A stretch of 49,629 bases of DNA, from contig JACYLQ010000030.1 of assembly GCA_015272395.1 (NCBI GenBank), positions 1 to 49,629 on the forward strand, read 5' to 3'. The DNA is from Calothrix sp. C42_A2020_038. Its GTDB lineage: Bacteria; Cyanobacteriota; Cyanobacteriia; Cyanobacteriales; Nostocaceae. Below, piece by piece: positions 9,398 through 17,315 of the stretch. Position 1 is the first letter of the stretch. Each line of letters starts with the position of its first letter. A program made the translations under genes and the position numbers. The notes beneath the pieces were generated by a model. The model was not told the DNA's origin. It did not search any database and saw only the letters and a program-made list of their open reading frames with translations.

Positions 9398-9769
9398 ATG
9401 GGTGTTACTTTGACAGAAAAAGCAGAATCACGATTACACACATTTTTACTTGGTTCTGCATCTGCGACATCGGTACCAACTAAAGGTATTCGCATCTCAG
9501 CATCAGATGGCGGATGCAATGGTTACGAATACGGAATGGAAATCACTTCGTCACCAAAACCTGATGATATCGTTATGTCGCAAGGTAATGTACTGATTTA
9601 TATCGATGCTAAAAGCGCACCGTTATTAGAAGGGATGGTTGTTGATTTTGTTGAAGGTGTAATGGAAAGTGGTTTCAAATTTATAAACCCCAACGCTACC
9701 AACACTTGTAGCTGTGGAAAGTCATTCAGCGCAGGTGATTGCACTCCCAACGGAACACCGTGTAAATAA
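9398..9769 (+). CDS. hesB: HesB, A-type iron-sulfur carrier (IscA-like)
   Basis: A 123-aa A-type Fe-S cluster carrier. The three conserved cysteines are visible: C40 in GGCNGYEYGM and C104/C106 in NTCSCGKSF. The protein probably delivers Fe-S clusters to nitrogenase-related targets in heterocysts. The start is ATG 9398, directly downstream of AGGAGG at 9388-9393; an in-frame TTG at 9395 overlaps the Shine-Dalgarno region and is less likely. The C-terminal tail (SAGDCTPNGTPCK) has two additional cysteines. Confidence 0.94.
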   Translation: MGVTLTEKAESRLHTFLLGSASATSVPTKGIRISASDGGCNGYEYGMEITSSPKPDDIVMSQGNVLIYIDAKSAPLLEGMVVDFVEGVMESGFKFINPNATNTCSCGKSFSAGDCTPNGTPCK

Positions 9770-9896
9770 TCCAGAAATAGCTTAGTCAATTAGTCAGCTG
9801 TCCCAAATCAAGCCAATAGTTTATTAGTAAATAGCTATTAGCAATTAGTCAGGGAAATAAATTGTCAATTTTTTATTACTTTGAGGAAAACACGAA

Positions 9897-10196
9897 ATGG
9901 CTACCTATCAAGTCAGATTAATTAACAAGAAAGAAGACCTCGATACTGTTATCGAAATCGATGAAGATACTACCATTCTTGATGGTGCTGAGGAAGCTGG
10001 TATTGAGTTACCTTTTTCTTGCCACTCTGGTTCTTGCTCTAGCTGTGTTGGCAAAATAGTTGAGGGTGAAGTTGACCAATCTGACCAAATTTTCTTGGAT
10101 GATGAGCAAATGTCTAAAGGTTTTGCACTACTTTGTGTTACCTACCCTCGCTCTAACTGCACTATTAAAACCCATCAAGAACCTTACCTCGCATAG
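9897..10196 (+). CDS. fdxH: Heterocyst [2Fe-2S] ferredoxin FdxH
   Basis: A 99-residue plant-type [2Fe-2S] ferredoxin. The cluster ligands are C42, C47 and C50 (CHSGSCSSC) and C80. The position directly after hesAB identifies it as fdxH, the heterocyst-specific electron donor to nitrogenase, rather than photosynthetic PetF. The linker [12 protein letters not shown] differs from the CRAGACSTC typical of PetF, in line with the FdxH type. A stem-loop followed by a T-run 70 bp downstream ends the operon. Confidence 0.97.
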   Translation: MATYQVRLINKKEDLDTVIEIDEDTTILDGAEEAGIELPFSCHSGSCSSCVGKIVEGEVDQSDQIFLDDEQMSKGFALLCVTYPRSNCTIKTHQEPYLA

Positions 10197-10269
10197 GTAA
10201 TTTATCTATTTCCAGATCAATGATTTTCTAAATTTAAAGTAGTTCTTTCGTTGACTAATTTTGAAGTCG

Positions 10270-10298
10270 TAGCTTAAATCAAGCTATGGCTTTTTTTT
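10270..10298 (+). terminator. Rho-independent terminator after fdxH
   Basis: TAGCTT (10270-10275) pairs with AAGCTA (10281-10286) across a 5-nt loop. It is followed, after TGGC, by eight T residues (10291-10298). Its position 70 bp past the fdxH stop fits the end of the nif operon. Confidence 0.7.
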
Positions 10299-10869
10299 GC
10301 TCTTAGATTTTAATTAAGTCACTTATCTATAACTAAAATATATAATAGCATTAATATAAATTAATTAATCATATATCAATATTTTTTTAATTTTTATTTT
10401 TGGTAACAATTTTAACTAATTACATTTAAAAATATATTAACATGTCAAAAGTGAAATATTACTTATTTTGATGAAAATTAATTTTATGAGTATTTTTGAA
10501 TACTGTAATTTTAAGAGGATGTTTCAAAAATCTAACAGCATATATGAGACTTCTCTGGTAATCCTAAAGGCTTGGCTTTGAAAGCAGTATTTTCTACCCT
10601 TCCCTACCTGGGAAGGTGTTAGGGGTTAGGCTCGATCGTTAGTATTAATACTTTTCAATCCTAAGCAAGGCGCCTGGTATATAGCGCCTTTACATTTAAG
10701 CAGTAAATTATTTAGAGATAAGCAAAGCTAATAGCTGGATTTAAGTATTTTTACATGGTATGTGTTCAGGTTTTCTAAAATGTCAGATAGATTTAATCTA
10801 AATAGAGAAAAGAAAATGTTAAATATAGAAATTATAAGAAATTGTTGTTTGTATAAGAGGAATCATTAA
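10299..10869. other. Non-coding spacer, nif operon to heme O synthase gene
   Basis: This is about 570 bp of AT-rich sequence. Around 10590-10635 it contains a GC-richer stretch (CCTACCTGGGAAGGTGTTAG, then GGGTTAGG) resembling dispersed intergenic repeats of cyanobacteria, and a GGCGCC at about 10668. AAGAGG lies about 8 bp before the next start. I see no ORF, tRNA or clear promoter box. Confidence 0.5.
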
Positions 10870-11805
10870 ATGATACGCATAAGTATTACACGTGAGCATG
10901 AGAACGTATTGCAAGTAATATACAGTTACTATGAATTAACTAGACCACGTATTATTCCATTGTTATTGATGATAGCGGCTGCGAGTATGTGGATTGCCAG
11001 TAAAGGTATGGTTAATCCCATGTTGTTGCTAATAACGCTTACTAGTATAACGTTGGGAGTTGCCAGCGCGCAAACGCTAAATGCTATCTATGACCGTGAT
11101 ATTGACTATCAGATGGAACGTACACGACATTTACCGATACCATCGGGTAGAGTACAACCAGTTCATGCATTGATCTTTGCGATTATACTTGCAACTCTTT
11201 CTTTTTATTTGTTGGCAACATTTGTAAATTTTTTAAGCGCAATTTTAGTAATATTTGGTATTTTTTTCTATGTGGTAATTTATACCCATTTTCTGAAGCG
11301 TAATACATCAATGAATGTTGTTATTGGAGGTGGTGCAGGTGCCATTCCAGCTTTAGTGGCTTGGGCAGCAGTAACAGGTACATTAAGTTGGACAGCATGG
11401 TGGATATTTTGCATAGTGGTTTTATGGACACCACCACATTTTTGGTCATCAGCGCTAGTATTACGCGATGATTATGCCAAAGTTGGTATACCAATCCTTC
11501 CAGTTGTTTCTGGAAGTGTTGAAACTGCACGACAGATATTTATATATACAGTTTTACTAATTTTAAGTACATTTTTTATGTATGACCCACTGGGAATGAC
11601 AGATGTTTTTTATATATGTGGTGCTTTCTTTCTAGGAGCAATTTTTATACAAAAAGCTTGGGTTGTACTAGAAAATCCTGACAATCATAAAGCAGCAAAT
11701 AACCTTTTTAGTTACTCTATCTTTTACATGATATTACTTTGCATTTTTATGGTAATCGATAGTCTTCCCATTACACATCAAATAATCAAGCTAATTTCAA
11801 GCTAA
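10870..11805 (+). CDS. ctaB: Protoheme IX farnesyltransferase (heme O synthase, CtaB/CyoE)
   Basis: A 311-aa polytopic membrane protein of the UbiA superfamily that adds a farnesyl group to heme b to form heme O, the precursor of heme A for cytochrome oxidase. The first aspartate motif is N71-A-I-Y-D-R-D-I-D79; the CtaB-specific YTHFLKRNTSMNVVIGGGAGAIP (138-160) and WTPPHFW (186-192) are present. Seven to nine hydrophobic helices are readable. In cyanobacteria ctaB usually neighbours ctaA and cox genes; here it stands alone between nif and hup genes. This suggests, as inference, service to a heterocyst terminal oxidase that consumes O2. Confidence 0.9.
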   Translation: MIRISITREHENVLQVIYSYYELTRPRIIPLLLMIAAASMWIASKGMVNPMLLLITLTSITLGVASAQTLNAIYDRDIDYQMERTRHLPIPSGRVQPVHALIFAIILATLSFYLLATFVNFLSAILVIFGIFFYVVIYTHFLKRNTSMNVVIGGGAGAIPALVAWAAVTGTLSWTAWWIFCIVVLWTPPHFWSSALVLRDDYAKVGIPILPVVSGSVETARQIFIYTVLLILSTFFMYDPLGMTDVFYICGAFFLGAIFIQKAWVVLENPDNHKAANNLFSYSIFYMILLCIFMVIDSLPITHQIIKLISS

Positions 11806-11819
11806 TTTCAAGCTAATTC
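11785..11819 (+). repeat. Three tandem copies of an 11-bp unit over the ctaB stop
   Basis: AAGCTAATTTC is repeated three times (the third copy is imperfect) across the end of the heme O synthase gene. The stop codon TAA lies inside the second copy, so unit-number changes could alter the last few residues. Confidence 0.7.
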
Positions 11820-12789
11820 AACAATTCCAAAACTAAAATTTCATGAAAACCTTAATACAAATACAGACCTGTAGAAACACCTAAAACCCAATACAGTTCA
11901 GTTAAGGCTGAAAATTAAAATTAATTAGATGTACGTTGGGTGTAAGTAAAGCTTTCTTGAAGGGTTACGCTGCCGCTCCAATGCTACGTTAGCCAAGGTC
12001 GGGAGCCTCCACACTCTCTGTGGCTCCCAAACCTACTTTTGGACTAACTGAACCGTATGAACCTAAAATCTAAGTATCTCTACAAGATTTGTTTGTATTG
12101 TAATTCGCGTGAAATGGTATAACTTGTAATTACCTATGTTTAATAATTTTATTTTTCAATAATTAATAGATTTAAATAGTAGTAATTAGCAAATATTTCT
12201 TAGTTAAGCTGATTATATATAGATATAAAGCTTTTCTTTGGTTCATTTGTATAAGCACTTAATATAAACGTGAATAATAAAAAGTTTAATAGATATACAA
12301 TACTTGTTTAGCAACAAAATTAATATTTTTTTACTAAAAATATAATTAATTATTAAAGATTTTCTAGGAATAAAAATAATTATGCTAGCAGTCTAATATT
12401 CATAAATTATTTATGATTGAATTTGAGATTGATGATAGGATAAAAATGTGAGCAAGGTTGGAGCTAAAAAAACTGAAATCTCCAAATCAGTGTTGACTAA
12501 ATGTTGACAGTTTCAAGCCACTCTACAAATCTGATAAATAGGGAATCAAAACATTGGGCTATTGATTAATATCAAAGAAACGTAAATCTTTTAGCGTACA
12601 AGCCAGTATTTGTAGACATTTTATAGATTTAAGCCATTCTCAAATAGCAGTTTGATTCTGTCCAAAGTTTTTACTAACGGCGCTATTGTCTAGTTTTTGA
12701 AGATAATTTACTGATGAAGCGCGTGACTAAAAAACTAAATTTAGTCAAATCAACTTGCTTTTACTTAGATAATTTAAGGAGCAGTAATT
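11820..12789. other. Long spacer with hairpin and possible operator before the CBS-CP12 gene
   Basis: Nearly 1 kb without a gene. A strong stem, GGGAGCCTCCACA / TGTGGCTCCC, lies around 12000-12029, inside a GC-richer block (about 11940-12060) unlike the surrounding AT-rich DNA. The rest is AT-rich with many A/T runs. A symmetrical GACTAAA-N8-TTTAGTC is at 12725-12746. AAGGAG precedes the CBS gene. No ORF is convincing. Confidence 0.55.
12725..12746. promoter_or_regulatory. Palindrome GACTAAA-N8-TTTAGTC upstream of CBS-CP12 gene
   Basis: A perfect 7-bp inverted repeat with an 8-bp spacer ends 43 bp before the ATG at 12790. The geometry fits a dimeric regulator site, but it matches no motif I know (it is not the NtcA GTA-N8-TAC). 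It could also be a chance palindrome in AT-rich DNA. Confidence 0.3.
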
Positions 12790-13410
12790 ATGCGAGCTAA
12801 ACAAATTATGACTCAAGACGTAGCTACTATTCGTGGTTCAGCTAGCGTTGCAGAAGCAGTTCAACTAATGCGTTTAAAAGGACTACGTGCTTTGATTGTA
12901 GAACCTCGCAATGACGGCGATACTTACGGTATCGTTACTGAAACAGATATTACATATAAGGTTGTTGCTTATGGCAAAGACCCTCAAAGAGTTCATGTTT
13001 ATGATGTCATGACCAAACCTTGCATCATTGTCAATCCTGACCTTGATGTTGAGTACGTTGCTCGGTTGTTTGCAAATACCGGAATAAGACGCGCTCCTGT
13101 TATCCAAGGCGAACTTCTTGGTATTATTTCTGTCACTGACATTCTTACCAAAGGCAACTTTGTTGATAAACCAAAACTTCTGTTCTTGCAAAAAGAGCTT
13201 CACAAAGCTGTCTCTGATGCACGCTCCATTTCCGCTAACTACGGTGCAGACTCTAAAAGAGCAATCGAAGCTTGGGATTTGGTGGACGAACTTGAAGCAG
13301 AAGCTGGTTACTATGGGGCGCCAAAACCTGAAAAAACTGCACGACAAATATTTGCAGACCAAATCGAAAGTGCGTCAGTTAAAAACTCACAAGTTAAGCA
13401 AACTGTTTAA
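12790..13410 (+). CDS. CBS-domain pair fused to a CP12-like C-terminus
   Basis: A 206-aa protein with two CBS motifs (about residues 5-60 and 72-125), which form a Bateman module for binding AMP/ATP-type nucleotides. The C-terminal segment (about 136-180) contains AWDLVDELEAEAGYY (161-175), matching the AWD-VEEL-AEA core of CP12, the small Calvin-cycle regulator. The cysteine pairs that give CP12 its redox switch are absent here. CBS-CP12 fusions are known in cyanobacteria. An energy-sensing role in carbon metabolism, perhaps in heterocysts given the nif/hup neighbours, is inference. The start is ATG 12790 after AAGGAG. Confidence 0.88.
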   Translation: MRAKQIMTQDVATIRGSASVAEAVQLMRLKGLRALIVEPRNDGDTYGIVTETDITYKVVAYGKDPQRVHVYDVMTKPCIIVNPDLDVEYVARLFANTGIRRAPVIQGELLGIISVTDILTKGNFVDKPKLLFLQKELHKAVSDARSISANYGADSKRAIEAWDLVDELEAEAGYYGAPKPEKTARQIFADQIESASVKNSQVKQTV

Positions 13411-13534
13411 CTTGCGATTCGTATCATTAATTCTCAAGGGTAGAAAAACTGACAACTAATGATTTACGGATGTAATCAATAACTCATTTGTTATATTTAT
13501 TACATCTGCTGTCAAATTAATCATTAACTCAATG

Positions 13535-13564
13535 TCCGAGGTGGTCAAAAAAAGAAACCTCGGA
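13535..13564 (+). terminator. Stem-loop after the CBS-CP12 gene
   Basis: TCCGAGGT (13535-13542) pairs perfectly with ACCTCGGA (13557-13564) across a 14-nt A-rich loop, followed by TATTGAGGTATTTTTAT. The T-tract is weak, so this may be a terminator or an RNA-stabilising hairpin. Confidence 0.5.
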
Positions 13565-14820
13565 TATTGAGGTATTTTTATATGTATGGTTTTAGTAAGT
13601 AAAAATACATAGTTAAATATAAAACAATATTTATTTGATAAATAAAGCATACGATAACCTAGATTTAAACAACCTAGGTGAGAATAGTAATGCAGGATTA
13701 TTGAAAGCGACCAAATAGGGCGCCTACACCATTGCAAAATAATTCAGTCAATGTGGGTGCAAAGTTACTATTTTCGTCAATTAAGTATAAGTCTATACTT
13801 AATTTTAGCATTTAGCTTACTGATTATGCTTGTCCAGAAAAATAGGAGTTTTTATTTGTAAAATATTTGCAAATAGCTTTGGCAGTCATCCTAAAACTAC
13901 TTCATTCTTGTGCGTAGTAATTTTTGTAATAATTTACTTCCTTAATTCTTAGAATAGCATTTCCTAAAGGTGCTAGGCTCTATCAACAAAGAGAGGTTGC
14001 TAAGAATGAAGTTTATAACAATATTAACTACGTCAAAAGAGAAAGTGATGACGAACTTAAATAGATAGTTGCAAATAATTCTCTGATTCAAGTTTATCAA
14101 TTTATCTATTAAGTTTGCATGATTCTTTTTTTTACCAATATATTGTATCTTTTAATTCTTTTTTTTACCTATTAGCATTTATCATATGTCTATCTGTATT
14201 GATATAGCGTCATCAAGATATATTAGTTCAGTGTTGCAGACAATATACTTAGGAAGAGAAAAGATAGTCTTGACTTTGAGAATTGATTGTATTGAACAAA
14301 ATATATTGAATTGTCGCTGCTATAAATATGAACAGTAGCTTATGTATAAAACTGGTTAAGAATATATTTAGCTTAACTTCGGATTTCATACTTTTTTTCA
14401 TTGTCAAAATTATCTATCTTTAAAATTTAAATTTAAGTCGGAAACCAATTGACAAAACTCAGTGTTAAGTAGTAAAAAAAACTATAGAAATGCATATGAA
14501 AGAGGGAGCCAATTGGAGTTATTAAAGCTGACTTATATAAAAATCAGTTAATTGAAACTGATAGTTAGCGTGTGCATTTCCCCATCACCAGAACAGTATG
14601 CCTGTATGGCTAATTAAAAAATCCAAATCTTCATTAAAGCTAACTGGTGATGTCAACTCAAGGGTGTATTTAGACAATACTGAATTTAGAAATTCTATGA
14701 TTAATCAAATTCACGCTGTTACATTGCGATTCCGCAACAGAATTTCTAAACACAGGATACAGTTTATTTGCTTGCTTTTTGTACATTGAAAACTAACATC
14801 TAACATCAAGAGAAAGAGAA
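13565..14820. other. 1.25-kb AT-rich spacer without a convincing gene
   Basis: The sequence is strongly AT-rich. It contains a GGCGCC at about 13719 and an inverted repeat, TTTAGAAATTCT (about 14686-14697) with AGAATTTCTAAA (about 14739-14750), ~40 nt apart, which could fold in RNA. A 63-codon open frame at 14598-14789 overlaps this inverted repeat and looks non-coding. The region could hold a small RNA, but no promoter/terminator pair is clear. Confidence 0.45.
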
Positions 14821-15198
14821 ATGGCAAGATACTTTTTTAACCAAGATGATTCACACCCAGTTCAACTGACATCTGCTGATATTATCCTGCGTCAACAACT
14901 TGAGCATTCGATAGGTAAATATTTTTATAGTGGTTGCGACCGCACCATCACAGACTTGCTATCGGCGTGTCGATGGTATGTAACCACAATTTCTGGTGTT
15001 TTAACTTTAGTTATTGAATGTCCTGACCAAATTACTAACTGGCAGGTCTTACGTAAAATGGTACCGATGGCAAAATTACTTAAACAGGTTGTGAACAGTG
15101 CAAAAATTCGTGTCTGTCCTCCCGAAGGACAAGGATTACCTTTTGAAATGCGTGTTGATGAATTGGGAGTTTATAGAGAGCATAAAGAAGGTGCATAA
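14821..15198 (+). CDS. Conserved unknown protein, paralogue of the gene at 35555-35923
   Basis: A 125-aa soluble protein. I do not recognise a named domain. It shares with the protein encoded at 35555-35923 the pattern LE-SIG-x5-CDR-T-x2-LL-x2-C-WY-T-x5-L-L-I-CPD, followed by AK-RV-PP-G-G-PFE-V-E. Conserved cysteines and the CDR and CPD motifs suggest a compact fold with possible metal or redox role. It ends 65 bp from the convergent hupW. Start ATG 14821 follows AAGAGAAAGAGAA. Both copies flank hydrogenase genes, so a hydrogenase- or heterocyst-linked role is possible but unproven. Confidence 0.75.
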   Translation: MARYFFNQDDSHPVQLTSADIILRQQLEHSIGKYFYSGCDRTITDLLSACRWYVTTISGVLTLVIECPDQITNWQVLRKMVPMAKLLKQVVNSAKIRVCPPEGQGLPFEMRVDELGVYREHKEGA

Positions 15199-15263
15199 AA
15201 GGAAGTGGGAAATGGGGAATAAAAAATAGAAACCAAACCCCAATTCCCATTGCCTAATTATTA

Positions 15264-15716
15264 CTACAAACTTTTAACTATCTCCTCAAATACAAAATCT
15301 GCTGCGTGTTGTACCACAGGACTTAACTCCCACCCAAAATTTAAGTTAGCCGCTTCAATCAGGTATACTATAACGTCTTTGGGAAAGTCTTCAAAGATTT
15401 GTCGTCCAGAGGCAATAGCATTATCCCAACGAAAATTGTGCAAGTTGTAGCTACGATTTGGTAATGTTTCCAATTCCTCTCCAGGAATTTTATACACGGC
15501 GCCAGGTTGGGAACCTGTTGAACTGGCATCAATAATTATTAATTTAGTACTATTACGGGCAAAAAACATAACCTCTATTCCAGCTGTGCCACAATCGTAT
15601 ACGCGCACATTAGGATTCGGATTTTGAAGAAAATACTGTTGTAAGCGTTGAGCAATTATTACACCAACAGCATCATCACTGCGATTGAGATTTCCACAAC
15701 CAATTATTGCAATCAT
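15264..15716 (-). CDS. hupW: Hydrogenase maturation protease HupW
   Basis: A 150-aa member of the HyaD/HybD/HoxW endopeptidase family, which removes the C-terminal tail of the hydrogenase large subunit after Ni insertion. The N-terminal signature IIGCGNLNRSDDAVGV contains the first conserved acidic Ni-binding residues; the DCGTAGIE and IIIDA segments follow, as does H93-type NLHNF. It lies on the same strand as hupL, two genes downstream, so it is most likely the protease dedicated to HupL. The length is typical. Confidence 0.92.
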   Translation of the reverse strand: MIAIIGCGNLNRSDDAVGVIIAQRLQQYFLQNPNPNVRVYDCGTAGIEVMFFARNSTKLIIIDASSTGSQPGAVYKIPGEELETLPNRSYNLHNFRWDNAIASGRQIFEDFPKDVIVYLIEAANLNFGWELSPVVQHAADFVFEEIVKSL

Positions 15717-15738
15717 TAAATCAACTTAAAATATTAAC

Positions 15739-16449
15739 TTAATCAGCATTTTTGAACGCAGTTAAATCTAATAGGTGCGAGGTTTGTATACCACTTAACC
15801 AAATTTCTTGATTTTTACCTTCTGAGTCAAGAATATCGGAAATACTTTCGCTTCCAGAAACTAGTTGACTGTATAGTTTTAAAATTGCACCATTAGGGAT
15901 TGTAAATAAATCAAGTAATGCTCGAACTTGTTGCATACTCTCAACACTTGCTTTAAGACTGTTGAATAAAAGTGACCATAAAAATGCACGCATAAACATG
16001 CCGTGAGTGAATATAACAACAAATTCTTCATCAAGATTTTGAATTTGTTGTTTCAAGTTATTTACACGACTCACCATGTCCGCAAAGGATTCGGCACCTT
16101 CTCCATCAACATAAAAGGGGTCACATCGCTGCCAGTATTCTTGAGCCATTGGTATCCGTTGGGCTAGAGTAGTGTTTTTGCGTCGTGCAGTTGCTAAGTA
16201 ATTAAATTCTTGAACTTGCCACTCGGTATGTGAAGTAGAGGGGAATCGTTCGATAGTAGGTTGAGCCGTTTGCTTGGTTCGCAGGAAAGGAGAAGTGACG
16301 ATTAAGGAAGGTTGCTGCGAAAAAAATGAAGCAATTTGTCTAGCTTGCTGGTGTCCCTTCTGAGTTAACTTGATATTAACTTGTTCGTCAGTAGGCAATC
16401 CAGAATTTGCTTCGCTTTCCCCATGTCTAATTAACCATACTATAGCCAT
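15739..16449 (-). CDS. Histidine phosphatase superfamily protein (phosphoglycerate mutase-like)
   Basis: About 236 aa. The catalytic LIRHGESEAN motif at the N-terminus (phospho-accepting His) and FVVIFTHGMFMRAFL near the C-terminus (second catalytic His) define the histidine phosphatase superfamily. The substrate cannot be told from sequence. I take the ATG at 16447-16449, directly before AIVWLIRHGE; an upstream in-frame ATG at 16467 adds six residues. It begins 23 bp upstream of hupW on the same strand and may be co-transcribed. Confidence 0.88.
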   Translation of the reverse strand: MAIVWLIRHGESEANSGLPTDEQVNIKLTQKGHQQARQIASFFSQQPSLIVTSPFLRTKQTAQPTIERFPSTSHTEWQVQEFNYLATARRKNTTLAQRIPMAQEYWQRCDPFYVDGEGAESFADMVSRVNNLKQQIQNLDEEFVVIFTHGMFMRAFLWSLLFNSLKASVESMQQVRALLDLFTIPNGAILKLYSQLVSGSESISDILDSEGKNQEIWLSGIQTSHLLDLTAFKNAD

Positions 16450-16609
16450 TGCTGCCCCATTCCCCAATACTTGTCAGGGAATGGTATCATGAGGCTGAGT
16501 ATTTTGTATGCTAGGTAGTTAGCAAACAAGGTGTCGATTGTGAAATAACTACTCCTATGGTTAAGTCTTCAGGTGGTAACGATGTTTGTATTGTTATGAC
16601 AATTTGAGT

Positions 16610-17038
16610 TTAATTCTTTAAATTAACACCATATTTATTCGCAATTTCACATAGTTTATCAAATTGCTCTTGTTCGGCTTGAGCTAGTTTTTCATCGACT
16701 GGGAGTATATTTTTTGGTCCTTTAGGAACTAAAAATTTGATGTAAAGCGAAATAAAATCAACTACAATTGCTATTCCTTGAAGTCCATGATTATCAGCTT
16801 GCTTGCCAGCAGCAAGAGCAGCCATACCCCCTTCAATGGTATTTCTTGTTGCCTGGATAAATTGGTCTACAAGTTCTTCTATGTAGTAAGCAGGTTCAAG
16901 GTCAAGTAATTTACTATTGTCAGTTACTAACTCAAATCCAGCTTCCGCAGCTTGCTTTAGTACACACCAATCAGTAAATTCTTTTAGTGCTTCATCTGAT
17001 AGGCGCGGAAGATAAGGATATAATTCTAATTGAGACAC
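16610..17038 (-). CDS. Conserved unknown protein between hupL and hupW
   Basis: A 142-aa, acidic, mostly helical soluble protein that I cannot assign to a family. The C-terminus has a charged helical stretch (PVDEKLAQAEQEQFDKLCEIANKYGV). No signal peptide or metal motif is visible. It lies on the hupL strand, 277 bp after hupL, followed by the phosphatase and hupW. Location inside the hup cluster suggests a role in hydrogenase or heterocyst function, but this is only context. Confidence 0.7.
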   Translation of the reverse strand: MSQLELYPYLPRLSDEALKEFTDWCVLKQAAEAGFELVTDNSKLLDLEPAYYIEELVDQFIQATRNTIEGGMAALAAGKQADNHGLQGIAIVVDFISLYIKFLVPKGPKNILPVDEKLAQAEQEQFDKLCEIANKYGVNLKN

Positions 17039-17315
17039 AAGCTTTCCTTTGTTTCTATAATTTACGTTTGATTTTTTGTCTTACGATGTCAAATTTTCAA
17101 TGTCAAATACCAGTTTTAACGATTAGAATTTGATTTTCTGTATTTTTTGTCAACCTGTACAAATCATTTAATTTGTCAAGTAGTGTGTTCGTGTCATTAA
17201 TTCTAGTGGGCAGGAAGATTGGCAACGGATGACAAACTGATGTAACGGATGGCTGATTTGACGTAGCTAAAATTTTGTTTCAAACCAATAATTAATCCGT
17301 TACATCCGCTGCTGA

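Noticed and set aside
11938-12060. GC-richer block with GAACCGTATGA, suggestive of a group II intron end
   Set aside because: Only an ~11-bp resemblance; no domain V structure or reverse transcriptase nearby. Kept only as a hairpin-bearing spacer.
12883-13362. 159-codon frame opposite the CBS-CP12 gene
   Set aside because: It is antisense to a clear two-domain protein and has no recognisable sequence; a shadow frame.
14598-14789. 63-codon open frame
   Set aside because: It lies across an inverted repeat in AT-rich DNA, has no Shine-Dalgarno site and no familiar sequence; not supported as a gene.
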